DNA of 9,406 nt from an uncultured Haemophilus sp. (GCA_902481695.1 CABSXY010000063.1:1-9406); one strand, 5' to 3'; shown: positions 1 through 6,548, counted from the first letter of the stretch. Translations and numbers: made by a program. The notes: generated by a model from the letters alone, not told the origin.

Positions 1-89
1 GATGCCGCTAATACCGATTGAGGTGTGGTAGCAAGTGCGGTTGAAATTGCGGTAGTTTTTAATAATTGGCGACGAGAAAGACGCAACAT
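1..89 (-). CDS. ftsP: FtsP/SufI-like Tat-exported protein, N-terminal fragment (cut by window edge)
   Basis: Only the first 29 codons are in the window. They encode a twin-arginine signal peptide: SRRQLLK at residues 5-11, then a mildly hydrophobic stretch, then VLA-A at 26-29 as a plausible cleavage site after residue 28. The ATG lies one base after the plsC stop (TAATATG), and an AGGA ribosome site sits inside the end of plsC, so the two are probably translated together. In E. coli the gene after plsC is sufI/ftsP, a periplasmic multicopper-oxidase-fold protein that stabilises the divisome and carries the same kind of Tat signal. The identification rests on that order plus the signal; the mature protein is not visible. 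An uptake sequence at 33-41 is read here as Thr-Ala-Leu within the signal peptide. Another Tat substrate remains possible. Confidence 0.7.
   Translation of the reverse strand, partial: MLRLSRRQLLKTTAISTALATTPQSVLAA
33..41 (+). repeat. DNA uptake sequence
   Basis: Perfect AAGTGCGGT core, inside the Tat signal-peptide codons of the partial ftsP gene, where the complementary strand reads Thr-Ala-Leu. Confidence 0.95.
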
Positions 90-90
90 A

Positions 91-813
91 TTATTTTCCT
101 TGTGCAATTTCCGCATCGAGTTCAGCGATGCGTTTTTCCATCAAATCGTGGCAGTAAGAGGCGAGTTCGCGTACATTGTCTTTTGTGTAGGATGAAGTAT
201 CAATCGGATCCATCATTTCACAAATCACCTTGCCGTTATCCCAACGATTTAAATCAATTTTGTTATGTGTCGTCGAGCACACCACCGGCACGATTGGTAC
301 GCCAGCTGCAATCGCTGCATGGAATGCGCCTGTTTTGAATGGTAATAAACCACGACCACGGCTACGAGTGCCTTCAGGGAACATCCAAATTGACAGGTTG
401 TCTTTATTGATACGACGAGCAAGCTCAGTCATGGTGCTGTGTGCTTTAGAGCGATTTTCACGATCTAAGAAAATATTGCCCGTTACCCAATATAAAATGC
501 CGAAAAAAGGAATCCAAATTAAGCTTTTTTTACCTACACTTACCGTGCGAGGCAATACCATGTAAGAGATGGTTACCATATCGAAATTATTTTGGTGGTT
601 ACCGATATAAATACAACGCGGCATATTCTCTTTATTTTGTGGAAAACGGTGTTCTACTTCTAAGCCAAATAATGGATATAAGCGACCAAACCAGCGAGCC
701 ATAACGCCCACATTGCTTGGATTTTTGAAACGAATAAAGGAATAGATTGTACCGAGCACACAAATTAAAATACAACAAAGTGCAACGATGAGAATTCTGG
801 CGATTTTTAACAT
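91..813 (-). CDS. plsC: 1-acyl-sn-glycerol-3-phosphate acyltransferase PlsC
   Basis: This 240-residue inner-membrane enzyme transfers an acyl chain from acyl-ACP or acyl-CoA to lysophosphatidic acid, giving phosphatidic acid, the precursor of membrane phospholipids. A hydrophobic N-terminal helix (about residues 4-27) is followed by the acyltransferase motifs in order: NHQNNFD with the catalytic HX4D pair (H73, D78), the IFLDRENR block (114-121), FPEGTRSRGRG (145-155) that binds the glycerol phosphate, and VPIVPV (172-177). The length is normal for the family (E. coli PlsC is about 245). The start at 813 has an extended -10 promoter about 30 bases upstream. plsC is divergent from lpxH and is followed directly by the Tat-signal gene, matching the E. 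coli plsC-sufI order. Identification is secure. Confidence 0.96.
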   Translation of the reverse strand: MLKIARILIVALCCILICVLGTIYSFIRFKNPSNVGVMARWFGRLYPLFGLEVEHRFPQNKENMPRCIYIGNHQNNFDMVTISYMVLPRTVSVGKKSLIWIPFFGILYWVTGNIFLDRENRSKAHSTMTELARRINKDNLSIWMFPEGTRSRGRGLLPFKTGAFHAAIAAGVPIVPVVCSTTHNKIDLNRWDNGKVICEMMDPIDTSSYTKDNVRELASYCHDLMEKRIAELDAEIAQGK

Positions 814-841
814 AGAAAATACCTAATTAAAATTTTTGGAA

Positions 842-850
842 AGTATAGCA
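842..850 (-). promoter_or_regulatory. Candidate extended -10 promoter of plsC
   Basis: Read on the minus strand, TGC directly precedes TATACT (the hexamer is at 842-847), a good TGnTATAAT-type extended -10 element. The start point would be near 835, giving a leader of roughly 20 bases. No convincing -35 is seen, which is tolerated by extended -10 promoters. Confidence 0.5.
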
Positions 851-854
851 AATT

Positions 855-868
855 ACACAAAAATGTGT
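855..868. repeat. Short inverted repeat in the plsC-lpxH divergent region
   Basis: ACACA and TGTGT form perfect 5-base arms around AAAA, between the plsC -10 element and the lpxH start. It lies where the -35 region of plsC would be, so it could be an operator or simply chance in AT-rich DNA. For lpxH only a weak -10 (TCTAAT, 874-879) without a good -35 is visible. Confidence 0.3.
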
Positions 869-957
869 GCTAATCTAATGAAAAAAATGACGGAATAGTT
901 ATGAAACCCATTTATTTTATTGCAGATCTTCATTTGAGCGAAACGCATCCAGAATTA

Positions 958-966
958 ACCGCACTT
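958..966 (-). repeat. DNA uptake sequence
   Basis: Perfect core inside lpxH codons 20-22 (Thr-Ala-Leu). It is 15 bases upstream of the in-frame stop, so this segment is a good substrate for uptake and allele replacement. Confidence 0.95.
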
Positions 967-1342
967 TTTAATGATTTTATGTAAAACAAGGCACAAGAAG
1001 CCCAAGCGGTTTATATTTTGGGGGATCTTTTTGATTTTTGGATTGGTGATGATGAGACCTCACCTTTAATCTCACAAGTAAAACAGTTGATTAAAAACCT
1101 GACAGAAAAGGGCATTGCTTGTTATTTCATTCACGGTAATCGAGATTTTCTGCTGGGGAAAAAATTTGCACAAGATTGTGGTTTAACGTTATTGCCGGAC
1201 TATCATTGTGTTGATCTCTATGGTGTGAAAACCTTAATTTGCCACGGTGACACCTTATGTATTGATGATGTGAAATATCAACAATTTCGCCGAAAAGTAC
1301 ATCAAAAATGGCGACAAAAATTGTTTTTATGTTTGCCATTAA

Positions 1343-1351
1343 AAGTGCGGT
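1343..1351 (+). repeat. DNA uptake sequence
   Basis: Perfect core inside lpxH, read as Lys-Val-Arg in the LPLKVRLK segment. Confidence 0.95.
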
Positions 1352-1607
1352 TAAAAATTGCAGAGAAAATTCGCGCAAAAAGCAAAGAAGATAAGCAATA
1401 TAAGTCGCTGGATATCATGGATGTGAATTTAGCGTTTACGGCACAAACAGTGAAAGAATTTGGTGTAGAACGGTTAATTCACGGTCATACACATCAAGAA
1501 GCTATCCATCAGGAAAAAGAGTACACGCGAATTGTGTTAGGCGATTGGCGAAAGGATTATGCCTCAATTTTGGAAGTGACAGAAAACGGTTATCGGTTTA
1601 TTTAAAC

Positions 1608-1638
1608 AAAAAGCACAGGATTAAACCTGTGCTTTTTT
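1608..1638. terminator. Bidirectional intrinsic terminator between lpxH and glmS
   Basis: AAAAAGCACAGG (1608-1619) pairs with CCTGTGCTTTTT (1626-1637) around a six-base loop. The run of T on the right serves lpxH (plus) and the run of A on the left becomes the U-tract for glmS (minus). It begins two bases after the lpxH stop codon (1603-1605). Confidence 0.9.
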
Positions 1639-1661
1639 GTATTAAAACGTGCTGATTTTCA

Positions 1662-1670
1662 ACCGCACTT
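1662..1670 (-). repeat. DNA uptake sequence at the glmS stop codon
   Basis: Perfect core whose first base is the last base of the UAA stop; the minus strand reads ATAAAGTGCGGT. Confidence 0.95.
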
Positions 1671-3502
1671 TATTCTACGGTTACCGATTTCGCTAAGTTA
1701 CGAGGTTGGTCCACGTCGGTTCCTTTAATTAATGCCACATGGTATGACAATAATTGCATTGGAACGGTGTAGAAAATTGGCGCAATAATTTCATTCACTT
1801 TTGGCATGGTGATGATTTTCATGCCTTCGCTTGGTGTGAAGCCCGCTTCTTTATCAGCGAACACATAAAGCTGACCACCACGTGCGCGTACCTCTTCAAT
1901 GTTTGATTTCACTTTTTCAAGCAATTCATTGTTTGGTGCAACCACGATAACCGGCATATCTGCATCGATTAAGGCTAATGGACCGTGTTTTAATTCACCT
2001 GCCGCATAAGCTTCAGCATGGATATAAGAAATTTCTTTTAATTTCAATGAAGCTTCCATTGCGATAGGGTAGAACTCACCACGACCTAAGAAAAGCGCAT
2101 GGTTTTTCTCTGCGAAGTCTTCTGCTAATGCTTCGATGTCTTTATCAAACGCAAGGGCTTTTTCAACTTCAGCCGGAAGTGATTGTAACGCTTTTACAAT
2201 TTCAACCTCTTGTTCGTTTGAGATATTACCTTTTACTTTACCAATCGCGGTCACCAACATTAATAATGCGGCCAACTGAGTGGTAAACGCTTTGGTTGAT
2301 GCCACACCGACTTCAACGCCTGCACGTGTCATGAAAGCAAGATCAGATTCGCGTACTAAAGATGAACTTGATACGTTACAGATCGTTAAGGCAGCCATGT
2401 AACCTTTTTCTTTTGCAAGACGAAGTGCCGCAAGGGTATCCGCTGTTTCACCTGATTGAGAGATAGTCACTAACAAGCTATTCGGACGAGTCACGAATTT
2501 GCGATAGCGGAATTCAGACGCGATTTCAACATCACAGCTCACGCCAGCAAGTGCTTCGAACCAGTAACGAGCAGTCATCCCTGCATTATAAGAGGTACCA
2601 CAAGCCACAATTTGAATGTGTTCAACTTTTTCTAAAATTTCAGCTGCGCCATTACCAATAGCATCCACAATCACGTTGTTATGAAGGATACGTCCTTCCA
2701 TGGTGTTGATTAATGCATTTGGTTGCTCATAGATTTCTTTTTGCATGAAATGGCGGAATTTGCCTTTTTCTGCTGCATCATTTTCAAGGTTAGACTCGTG
2801 TACTTCACGTTCTACTTTTTGACCATTCGCATCGTAAATATCCACAGTGCGACGTGTGATTTCTGCGATATCGCCTTCCTCTAAATAGATGAAACGACGA
2901 GTTACGCTTAATAGCGCAAGTTGGTCAGATGCCAGGAAGTTTTCACCAATTCCTAAACCAATTACTAATGGGCTGCCTGAACGCGCTGCCACTAAATGTT
3001 CTGGATGTTCACGATCTAGTACAACCATGCCGTATGCACCAGTAAGTTGTTTTACGGTTTTTTGGACAGCTTCAAGAAGATTTGAGGCGGTACGCATTTC
3101 CCAGTTAACAAGGTGTGCAATTACTTCGGTATCGGTTTGAGAATTAAACACATAACCACGTGATTTAAGTAATTCACGTAATTCTTCGTGGTTTTCGATG
3201 ATGCCGTTATGGACGACAGCAAAGTTGCCTGAAGTATGCGGGTGAGCATTGGCTTCAGACGGTTCACCATGAGTTGCCCAACGGGTGTGTGCAATCCCTG
3301 TACCACCAATTAATGGTTTTACCGCAACGGCTTCATCAAGGGCTTTTACTTTACCCAAGCAGCGCACGCGGTGTAATTCATGGTTTGGATCCACAACAGC
3401 CACACCCGCTGAGTCGTAACCACGATACTCTAAGCGGTGTAAACCATTAATTAAAATTTCTGCTACATCACGTTGTGCTACCGCACCAACAATACCACAC
3501 AT
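1670..3502 (-). CDS. glmS: Glutamine-fructose-6-phosphate aminotransferase (isomerising), GlmS
   Basis: This cytosolic enzyme makes glucosamine-6-phosphate and glutamate from fructose-6-phosphate and glutamine, the committed step towards UDP-GlcNAc for peptidoglycan and lipid A. The 610-residue length is normal. The N-terminal class II glutaminase domain begins MCGIVGA, with Cys2 as nucleophile after Met removal, and has TRWATHG (73-79) and HNGIIEN (98-104). Two SIS sugar-isomerase domains follow, with CGTSYNAG (301-308), SQSGETADT (348-356) and STKAFTTQL (402-410). The C-terminus DQPRNLAKSVTVE carries the catalytic lysine (K605). AAGGA lies a few bases upstream of the ATG. The gene sits 50 bases after a DeoR-family regulator on the same strand and probably shares its transcript; no clear separate promoter was found. 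An uptake sequence overlaps its stop codon by one base. Confidence 0.97.
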   Translation of the reverse strand: MCGIVGAVAQRDVAEILINGLHRLEYRGYDSAGVAVVDPNHELHRVRCLGKVKALDEAVAVKPLIGGTGIAHTRWATHGEPSEANAHPHTSGNFAVVHNGIIENHEELRELLKSRGYVFNSQTDTEVIAHLVNWEMRTASNLLEAVQKTVKQLTGAYGMVVLDREHPEHLVAARSGSPLVIGLGIGENFLASDQLALLSVTRRFIYLEEGDIAEITRRTVDIYDANGQKVEREVHESNLENDAAEKGKFRHFMQKEIYEQPNALINTMEGRILHNNVIVDAIGNGAAEILEKVEHIQIVACGTSYNAGMTARYWFEALAGVSCDVEIASEFRYRKFVTRPNSLLVTISQSGETADTLAALRLAKEKGYMAALTICNVSSSSLVRESDLAFMTRAGVEVGVASTKAFTTQLAALLMLVTAIGKVKGNISNEQEVEIVKALQSLPAEVEKALAFDKDIEALAEDFAEKNHALFLGRGEFYPIAMEASLKLKEISYIHAEAYAAGELKHGPLALIDADMPVIVVAPNNELLEKVKSNIEEVRARGGQLYVFADKEAGFTPSEGMKIITMPKVNEIIAPIFYTVPMQLLSYHVALIKGTDVDQPRNLAKSVTVE

Positions 3503-3544
3503 AGTTTTTCCTTATTTACTAAAATTAAAAGTCTTGTTTTTCTG

Positions 3545-3553
3545 ACCGCACTT
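3545..3553 (-). repeat. DNA uptake sequence at the DeoR-gene stop codon
   Basis: Perfect core sharing one base with the stop codon, in the same ATAAAGTGCGGT arrangement as at glmS. Confidence 0.95.
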
Positions 3554-4335
3554 TATGCTACATCCACACAAATCACTTCCACGCCTTGCGCCACTATAGC
3601 TTCTTTGTCGGCCTGAGATAATTTGTTATCGGTAATCAGCACATCAATTTGCTGCCAGGTTAATTCCACATTTGGCATTTTTCTGCCAATTTTTTGTGAC
3701 TCCACCATTACAATCACTTCGCGAGATACCTCAGCCATCACCTGGCTTAAGCGAACCAACTCATTAAATGTTGTTGTACCACGTTCTAAATCAATGCCAT
3801 CGGCACCAATAAATAATTGGTCAAAGTCATAAGAACGTAGCACTTGCTCGGCAATATTACCTTGGAAGGATTCAGAACGCGTGTCCCAAGTGCCTCCCGT
3901 CATTAAGAGTGTCGGTTCATTTTCGAGTGAACGTAATGCGGTGGCCACCGAAAGCGAATTCGTCATCACAACCAAGCCTTGCTTGCGATTAAGTTGTTTA
4001 ATCAAAGCGGCGGTTGTGCTGCCACTATCCACAATAATGCGGTTGTGATCACGAATACGTTCTGCGGCTGCCTTTGCTAAGACTAACTTTCGTTGCGAAA
4101 GTTCATCATCTTGTTCTTCTTCGATGATTTCTTGTGGCATTAAAATGGCACCACCGTATTTACGAAGAAGGAAACCATTACTTTCTAATGCCGTGAGATC
4201 TTTTCGAATCGTCACTTCAGAGGTGTCAAATAACTGTACGAGTTGCTCTACACTAACTTCACCTTGTTCTTGCAGAAGTTGCATGATGGCATGTCTGCGT
4301 TGTTGGGTATTTCGGTGTTGAATGTTTCGTTTCAT
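3553..4335 (-). CDS. DeoR-family transcriptional regulator, GlmR-like
   Basis: The protein has 260 residues. An N-terminal DeoR winged helix-turn-helix (about 13-63) contains the recognition segment VTIRKDL (41-47) and the wing LRKYGGA. The C-terminal sensor domain has DSGSTT (103-108), GGTW (147-150) and GADGID (177-182), the phosphosugar-binding fold typical of the family. DeoR regulators usually repress sugar-use genes and respond to a sugar phosphate. Its position directly upstream of glmS, on the same strand, matches DeoR-type regulators called GlmR in other gammaproteobacteria, so an amino-sugar phosphate is the likeliest signal; this is inference from context. A strong promoter precedes it, with TTTCG-type repeats around the start point and start codon that could be autoregulatory sites. 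An uptake sequence overlaps its stop codon. Confidence 0.9.
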   Translation of the reverse strand: MKRNIQHRNTQQRRHAIMQLLQEQGEVSVEQLVQLFDTSEVTIRKDLTALESNGFLLRKYGGAILMPQEIIEEEQDDELSQRKLVLAKAAAERIRDHNRIIVDSGSTTAALIKQLNRKQGLVVMTNSLSVATALRSLENEPTLLMTGGTWDTRSESFQGNIAEQVLRSYDFDQLFIGADGIDLERGTTTFNELVRLSQVMAEVSREVIVMVESQKIGRKMPNVELTWQQIDVLITDNKLSQADKEAIVAQGVEVICVDVA

Positions 4336-4367
4336 TATTTATATCCCGTAATAAGTTTCGGTTCGGA
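4325..4367. promoter_or_regulatory. Possible DeoR-type operator repeats
   Basis: On the plus strand TTTCGTTTC (4325-4333, over the start codon) and TTTCGGTTCGG (4356-4366, at the transcription start) lie in the same orientation 31 bases apart, about three helical turns. The family often binds direct TTTCG-like repeats, so autorepression is plausible. The first copy is constrained by coding sequence, so chance is not excluded. Confidence 0.35.
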
Positions 4368-4395
4368 ATTATATCGGCAAAATGATGATTGTAAA
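4368..4395 (-). promoter_or_regulatory. Promoter of the DeoR-family gene (and probably glmS)
   Basis: On the minus strand TTTACA (4390-4395, five of six to the -35 consensus) is followed after 16 bases by a perfect TATAAT (4368-4373). Transcription would begin near 4361, about 25 bases before the ATG. This is the best sigma-70 promoter in the window. Confidence 0.75.
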
Positions 4396-4412
4396 GTTAA
4401 AATTTAGGCAAC

Positions 4413-4436
4413 AAAAAACCCTGACAAAGCAGGGTT
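4413..4436 (-). terminator. Intrinsic terminator of hupA
   Basis: On the minus strand AACCCTG (4430-4436) and CAGGGTT (4417-4423) pair around a six-base loop and run into a stretch of T (complement of the A-run 4413-4418). It lies about 25 bases after the hupA stop and just upstream of the DeoR-gene promoter, separating the two units. Confidence 0.9.
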
Positions 4437-4461
4437 CAATTAAAATCCGTTTTAAGACAAA

Positions 4462-4734
4462 TTATTTGATTGCGTCTTTTAATGCTTTACCAGATACGAA
4501 AGCTGGAACTTTAGATGCTGCGATTTTGATTTCTGCACCAGTTTGTGGGTTACGGCCAGTACGAGCTGCGCGTTTGTTCACTTTGAATGTACCGAAACCA
4601 ATTAATTGTACAGGTTCACCTTTTTTAAGGCTGCCAGTGATCGCTGCTAGAGTAGCTTCTAATGCAGCTTTAGCTTGTTTTTTGTTTAATTCAGCTGCAC
4701 TTGCAATTGCATCGATTAAATCTGTTTTGTTCAT
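4462..4734 (-). CDS. hupA: DNA-binding protein HU (alpha type)
   Basis: HU is a small basic nucleoid protein that binds and bends DNA as a dimer with little sequence preference. The 90-residue length is exactly that of the family. The start MNKTDLIDAIA, the signature GFGTFKVNKRAARTGRNPQTG (46-66) with the intercalating proline P63 in the DNA-embracing arm, and the C-terminal KVPAFVSGKALKDAIK are all typical. Placement after yjaG matches E. coli hupA rather than hupB. AGAAGG sits a few bases before the ATG. A 137-base upstream gap, a CRP-like site, a candidate promoter and a dedicated terminator suggest it is mainly transcribed alone, with possible read-through from nudC-hemE-yjaG. Confidence 0.97.
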   Translation of the reverse strand: MNKTDLIDAIASAAELNKKQAKAALEATLAAITGSLKKGEPVQLIGFGTFKVNKRAARTGRNPQTGAEIKIAASKVPAFVSGKALKDAIK

Positions 4735-4780
4735 AAATTTGTACCTTCTGTTAAATTAAAATTGACTCTATTTAAATAAG

Positions 4781-4800
4781 CGTAGCTTTTAACTGCTACG
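4781..4800 (-). repeat. Inverted repeat in the hupA leader
   Basis: CGTAGC and GCTACG make a perfect six-base stem around an eight-base loop. If transcription starts near 4803, this hairpin lies at the very 5' end of the hupA mRNA, where it could slow RNA decay. It has no T-run and so is not a terminator. Confidence 0.5.
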
Positions 4801-4809
4801 GCTTGGCAA

Positions 4810-4838
4810 AGTCTAATCTAACTGAGCAGGAAATAAAA
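4810..4838 (-). promoter_or_regulatory. Candidate promoter of hupA
   Basis: On the minus strand TTTTAT (4833-4838) and TAGACT (4810-4815) are separated by 17 bases. Both match the consensus only moderately. Their value comes from position: a start near 4803 puts the CRP-like site at about -61, the usual class I distance. Confidence 0.4.
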
Positions 4839-4855
4839 GCTCGATTTGTAAAAAT

Positions 4856-4871
4856 TGTGACAAATCTCACG
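4856..4871. promoter_or_regulatory. CRP-binding site upstream of hupA
   Basis: TGTGA, six bases (CAAATC), then TCACG matches the CRP consensus TGTGA-N6-TCACA at nine of ten core positions, with A/T-rich flanks. It ends one base before the yjaG stop codon, so it lies in the gap before hupA. CRP control of hupA is known in E. coli. Confidence 0.65.
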
Positions 4872-5462
4872 TTATTGCTCAATTTTTATACCAATGTTGG
4901 AGATTCCCTCCTGTTTGATCTCGTTTCGGAGGGATAAAATCAAGTCTACATCGCGTTTTTCGCAGTCTTTGAGTAGTCGATAGATTTGCCATTGAAGGTC
5001 AAGTTCTTCTTCAATTTCTTCACGAGCTTTTAGCTCGGTCTCAGAAAGATCACGATTTTCTTGTGTTTCTAACAAAGAACAAACCGTGCCTAACGAAATT
5101 TGGCTGATTTGAATCGCTTTTTCGAGGGTCTCGCCTGCGATAATCGCATGCAATAATTCACCTAACGCTTCACAAGCATCGAGAGCGGGGACCACACCAA
5201 AAAAGTCATAATCATTCACATCAGGAATGATTTCTTCGAGCTTCTCTAATTGGCTTTCGAAATTAATCTTTGCCTCTTTAACCGTTAGAAACTCCCACAC
5301 TAAGTTTAAAATGTTGTGATAGGTTTTGTCTGCAGGCTTTTGTTCAGTCATTTGGCAGAATAGGGCAAAGTTAGGTGCCATACGCTCGCATAAGCAAGCC
5401 ATAAAGGTCAGATGTTGCCAGCTTTCGAGATTTTCGAGACGCTTGTGAATCGGATTTCGCAT
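4872..5462 (-). CDS. yjaG: YjaG family protein (DUF416)
   Basis: The 196 residues equal the length of E. coli YjaG and follow it closely: an N-terminal NPIHKRLENLESWQHLTFMA block, CLCERMAPN, a middle LTVKEAK-NF-SQLEKLEE-IP segment, and the C-terminal SNIGI. No signal peptide or membrane segment is visible, so it is probably cytosolic and largely helical. The family has no established function. It starts 11 bases after the hemE stop and precedes hupA, the same order as E. coli hemE-(nfi)-yjaG-hupA; the endonuclease V gene nfi found between them in E. coli is absent here. The start is the ATG at 5462, with a modest GAG-type ribosome site. Confidence 0.93.
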   Translation of the reverse strand: MRNPIHKRLENLESWQHLTFMACLCERMAPNFALFCQMTEQKPADKTYHNILNLVWEFLTVKEAKINFESQLEKLEEIIPDVNDYDFFGVVPALDACEALGELLHAIIAGETLEKAIQISQISLGTVCSLLETQENRDLSETELKAREEIEEELDLQWQIYRLLKDCEKRDVDLILSLRNEIKQEGISNIGIKIEQ

Positions 5463-5473
5463 TTTTTTCTCGC

Positions 5474-6538
5474 TTATTTATGATAGGCTTTAGAGAACTC
5501 ATGAATTGTATCCACGAAGATTTTTGGTGCACTTTCAGGCACATCTTGGTGAATACCATGACCTAAATTAAATACATGGCCGCTGCCTTGACCAAAATCA
5601 GCTAAAATTGACCGCACTTCTTGCTCAATACGCTCAGCTGGTGCATATAACACGCTTGGATCCATATTGCCTTGTAGTGCCACTTTATGGCCTACGCGTG
5701 CTTTTGCATCAGCCAAATTAACGGTCCAGTCTAGTCCTAGCGCATCACAGCCCGTATTCGCCATGGCTTCTAACCATAACCCGCCGCCTTTAGTAAATAA
5801 AGTCACCGGCACTTTACGGCCATCGTGTTCACGAATTAAACCATCGACGATTTTGTGCATATATTGCAAAGAGAAGTCTAAATATTCACGATGACCTAAC
5901 ACGCCGCCCCAAGTATCAAATACCATGACGGCTTGTGCACCGGCTTTGATCTGAGCGTTTAAGTATAAAATCACGGAATCCGCCACTTTATCTAATAAAA
6001 GATGCAAAGTTTGCGGTTCGGCATACATCATTTTTTTGATTTTATTGAAGGTTTTGCTGCTACCACCTTCAACCATATAAGTTGCCAGTGTCCACGGGCT
6101 ACCAGAGAAACCAATCAGTGGCACTTCGCCTTTTAGTTCGCGACGAATTGTGCGAACAGCATTCATCACATATTGAAGTTCGCCTTCAGGGTCAGGAATC
6201 GGTAAATTTTCGACCGCACTTTTATTTTCAATTGGACGGGCAAATTTCGGGCCTTCACCTGCACCAAAACTTAAGCCTAAGCCCATTGCATCAGGAATAG
6301 TTAAAATATCTGAGAACAAAATAGCTGCGTCTAAAGCATAGCGACGAAGTGGCTGTAAGGTAACTTCACAAGCTAAATCCGCATTGCGGCAAAGAGACAT
6401 AAAATCGCCCGCTTCTGCACGTGTTGCTTTATATTCAGGCAAATAGCGTCCTGCTTGGCGCATCATCCATACGGGGGTCATATCCACTGGTTCACGTAAT
6501 AAGGCTTTTAAATAACGATCATTTTTTAATTCAGACAT
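5474..6538 (-). CDS. hemE: Uroporphyrinogen decarboxylase HemE
   Basis: HemE removes four carboxyl groups from uroporphyrinogen III to give coproporphyrinogen III in haem synthesis, in the cytosol and without a cofactor. The protein has 354 residues, the usual length. Visible landmarks are PVWMMRQAGRY (22-32) with substrate-binding arginines, FSDIL with the key aspartate D77, Y154 in LATYMVEGG, and the C-terminal FNLGHGI block. An in-frame upstream ATG at 6589 lies inside nudC and would add 17 residues; the start at 6538 is preferred because it begins the conserved MSELKNDRYL and has AAAGGA at the right distance, overlapping the nudC stop. It lies ten bases after nudC and 11 before yjaG, so the three are probably one operon. 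Two uptake sequences lie inside it (5611, 6213). Confidence 0.96.
   Translation of the reverse strand: MSELKNDRYLKALLREPVDMTPVWMMRQAGRYLPEYKATRAEAGDFMSLCRNADLACEVTLQPLRRYALDAAILFSDILTIPDAMGLGLSFGAGEGPKFARPIENKSAVENLPIPDPEGELQYVMNAVRTIRRELKGEVPLIGFSGSPWTLATYMVEGGSSKTFNKIKKMMYAEPQTLHLLLDKVADSVILYLNAQIKAGAQAVMVFDTWGGVLGHREYLDFSLQYMHKIVDGLIREHDGRKVPVTLFTKGGGLWLEAMANTGCDALGLDWTVNLADAKARVGHKVALQGNMDPSVLYAPAERIEQEVRSILADFGQGSGHVFNLGHGIHQDVPESAPKIFVDTIHEFSKAYHK
5611..5619 (-). repeat. DNA uptake sequence
   Basis: Perfect core inside hemE, read as Glu-Val-Arg near the C-terminal third. Confidence 0.95.
6213..6221 (-). repeat. DNA uptake sequence
   Basis: Perfect core inside hemE, read as Ser-Ala-Val at residues 107-109. 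Confidence 0.95.
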
Positions 6539-6548
6539 GGACTTTCCT

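Larger units (their letters stand above)
901..1605 (+). pseudogene. lpxH: UDP-2,3-diacylglucosamine pyrophosphatase LpxH, interrupted by an in-frame TAA at codon 28
   Basis: LpxH hydrolyses UDP-2,3-diacylglucosamine to lipid X and UMP, the fourth step of lipid A synthesis, at the inner-membrane surface. Read through, the frame has 234 residues, normal for the family. Its calcineurin-like dimetal ligands are all present: D9 and H11 (ADLH), D42 (GDLF), N80 (HGNRD), H115 (CHGD), H194 and H196 (HGHTH). Codon 28 (982-984) is TAA. From memory, H. influenzae LpxH has Gln here in a matching DFMQN context, so a single CAA-to-TAA change would explain it. The rest of the frame is undamaged. Restart at TTG 1018 would give 195 residues lacking D9 and H11, very likely inactive. 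Options are a recent nonsense mutation, a sequencing error, or suppression. It may still be functional if the base is wrong. Confidence 0.85.

Noticed and set aside
1002..1010. CCAAGCGGT as an Actinobacillus-type uptake sequence
   Set aside because: One mismatch to ACAAGCGGT, inside coding sequence, and no other such copies were noticed; the window uses the Haemophilus-type core.
1018..1605. A stand-alone 195-residue gene starting at TTG 1018
   Set aside because: It is the C-terminal part of lpxH in the same frame after the TAA; it lacks the first two metal ligands and has no good ribosome site.
3503..3552. A separate promoter for glmS
   Set aside because: No hexamer pair with sensible spacing is visible in the 50-base gap; co-transcription with the upstream regulator gene explains it better.
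4034..4046. TGTGATCACG inside the DeoR-family gene as a CRP site
   Set aside because: The two half-sites have no six-base spacer and lie in the middle of coding sequence.
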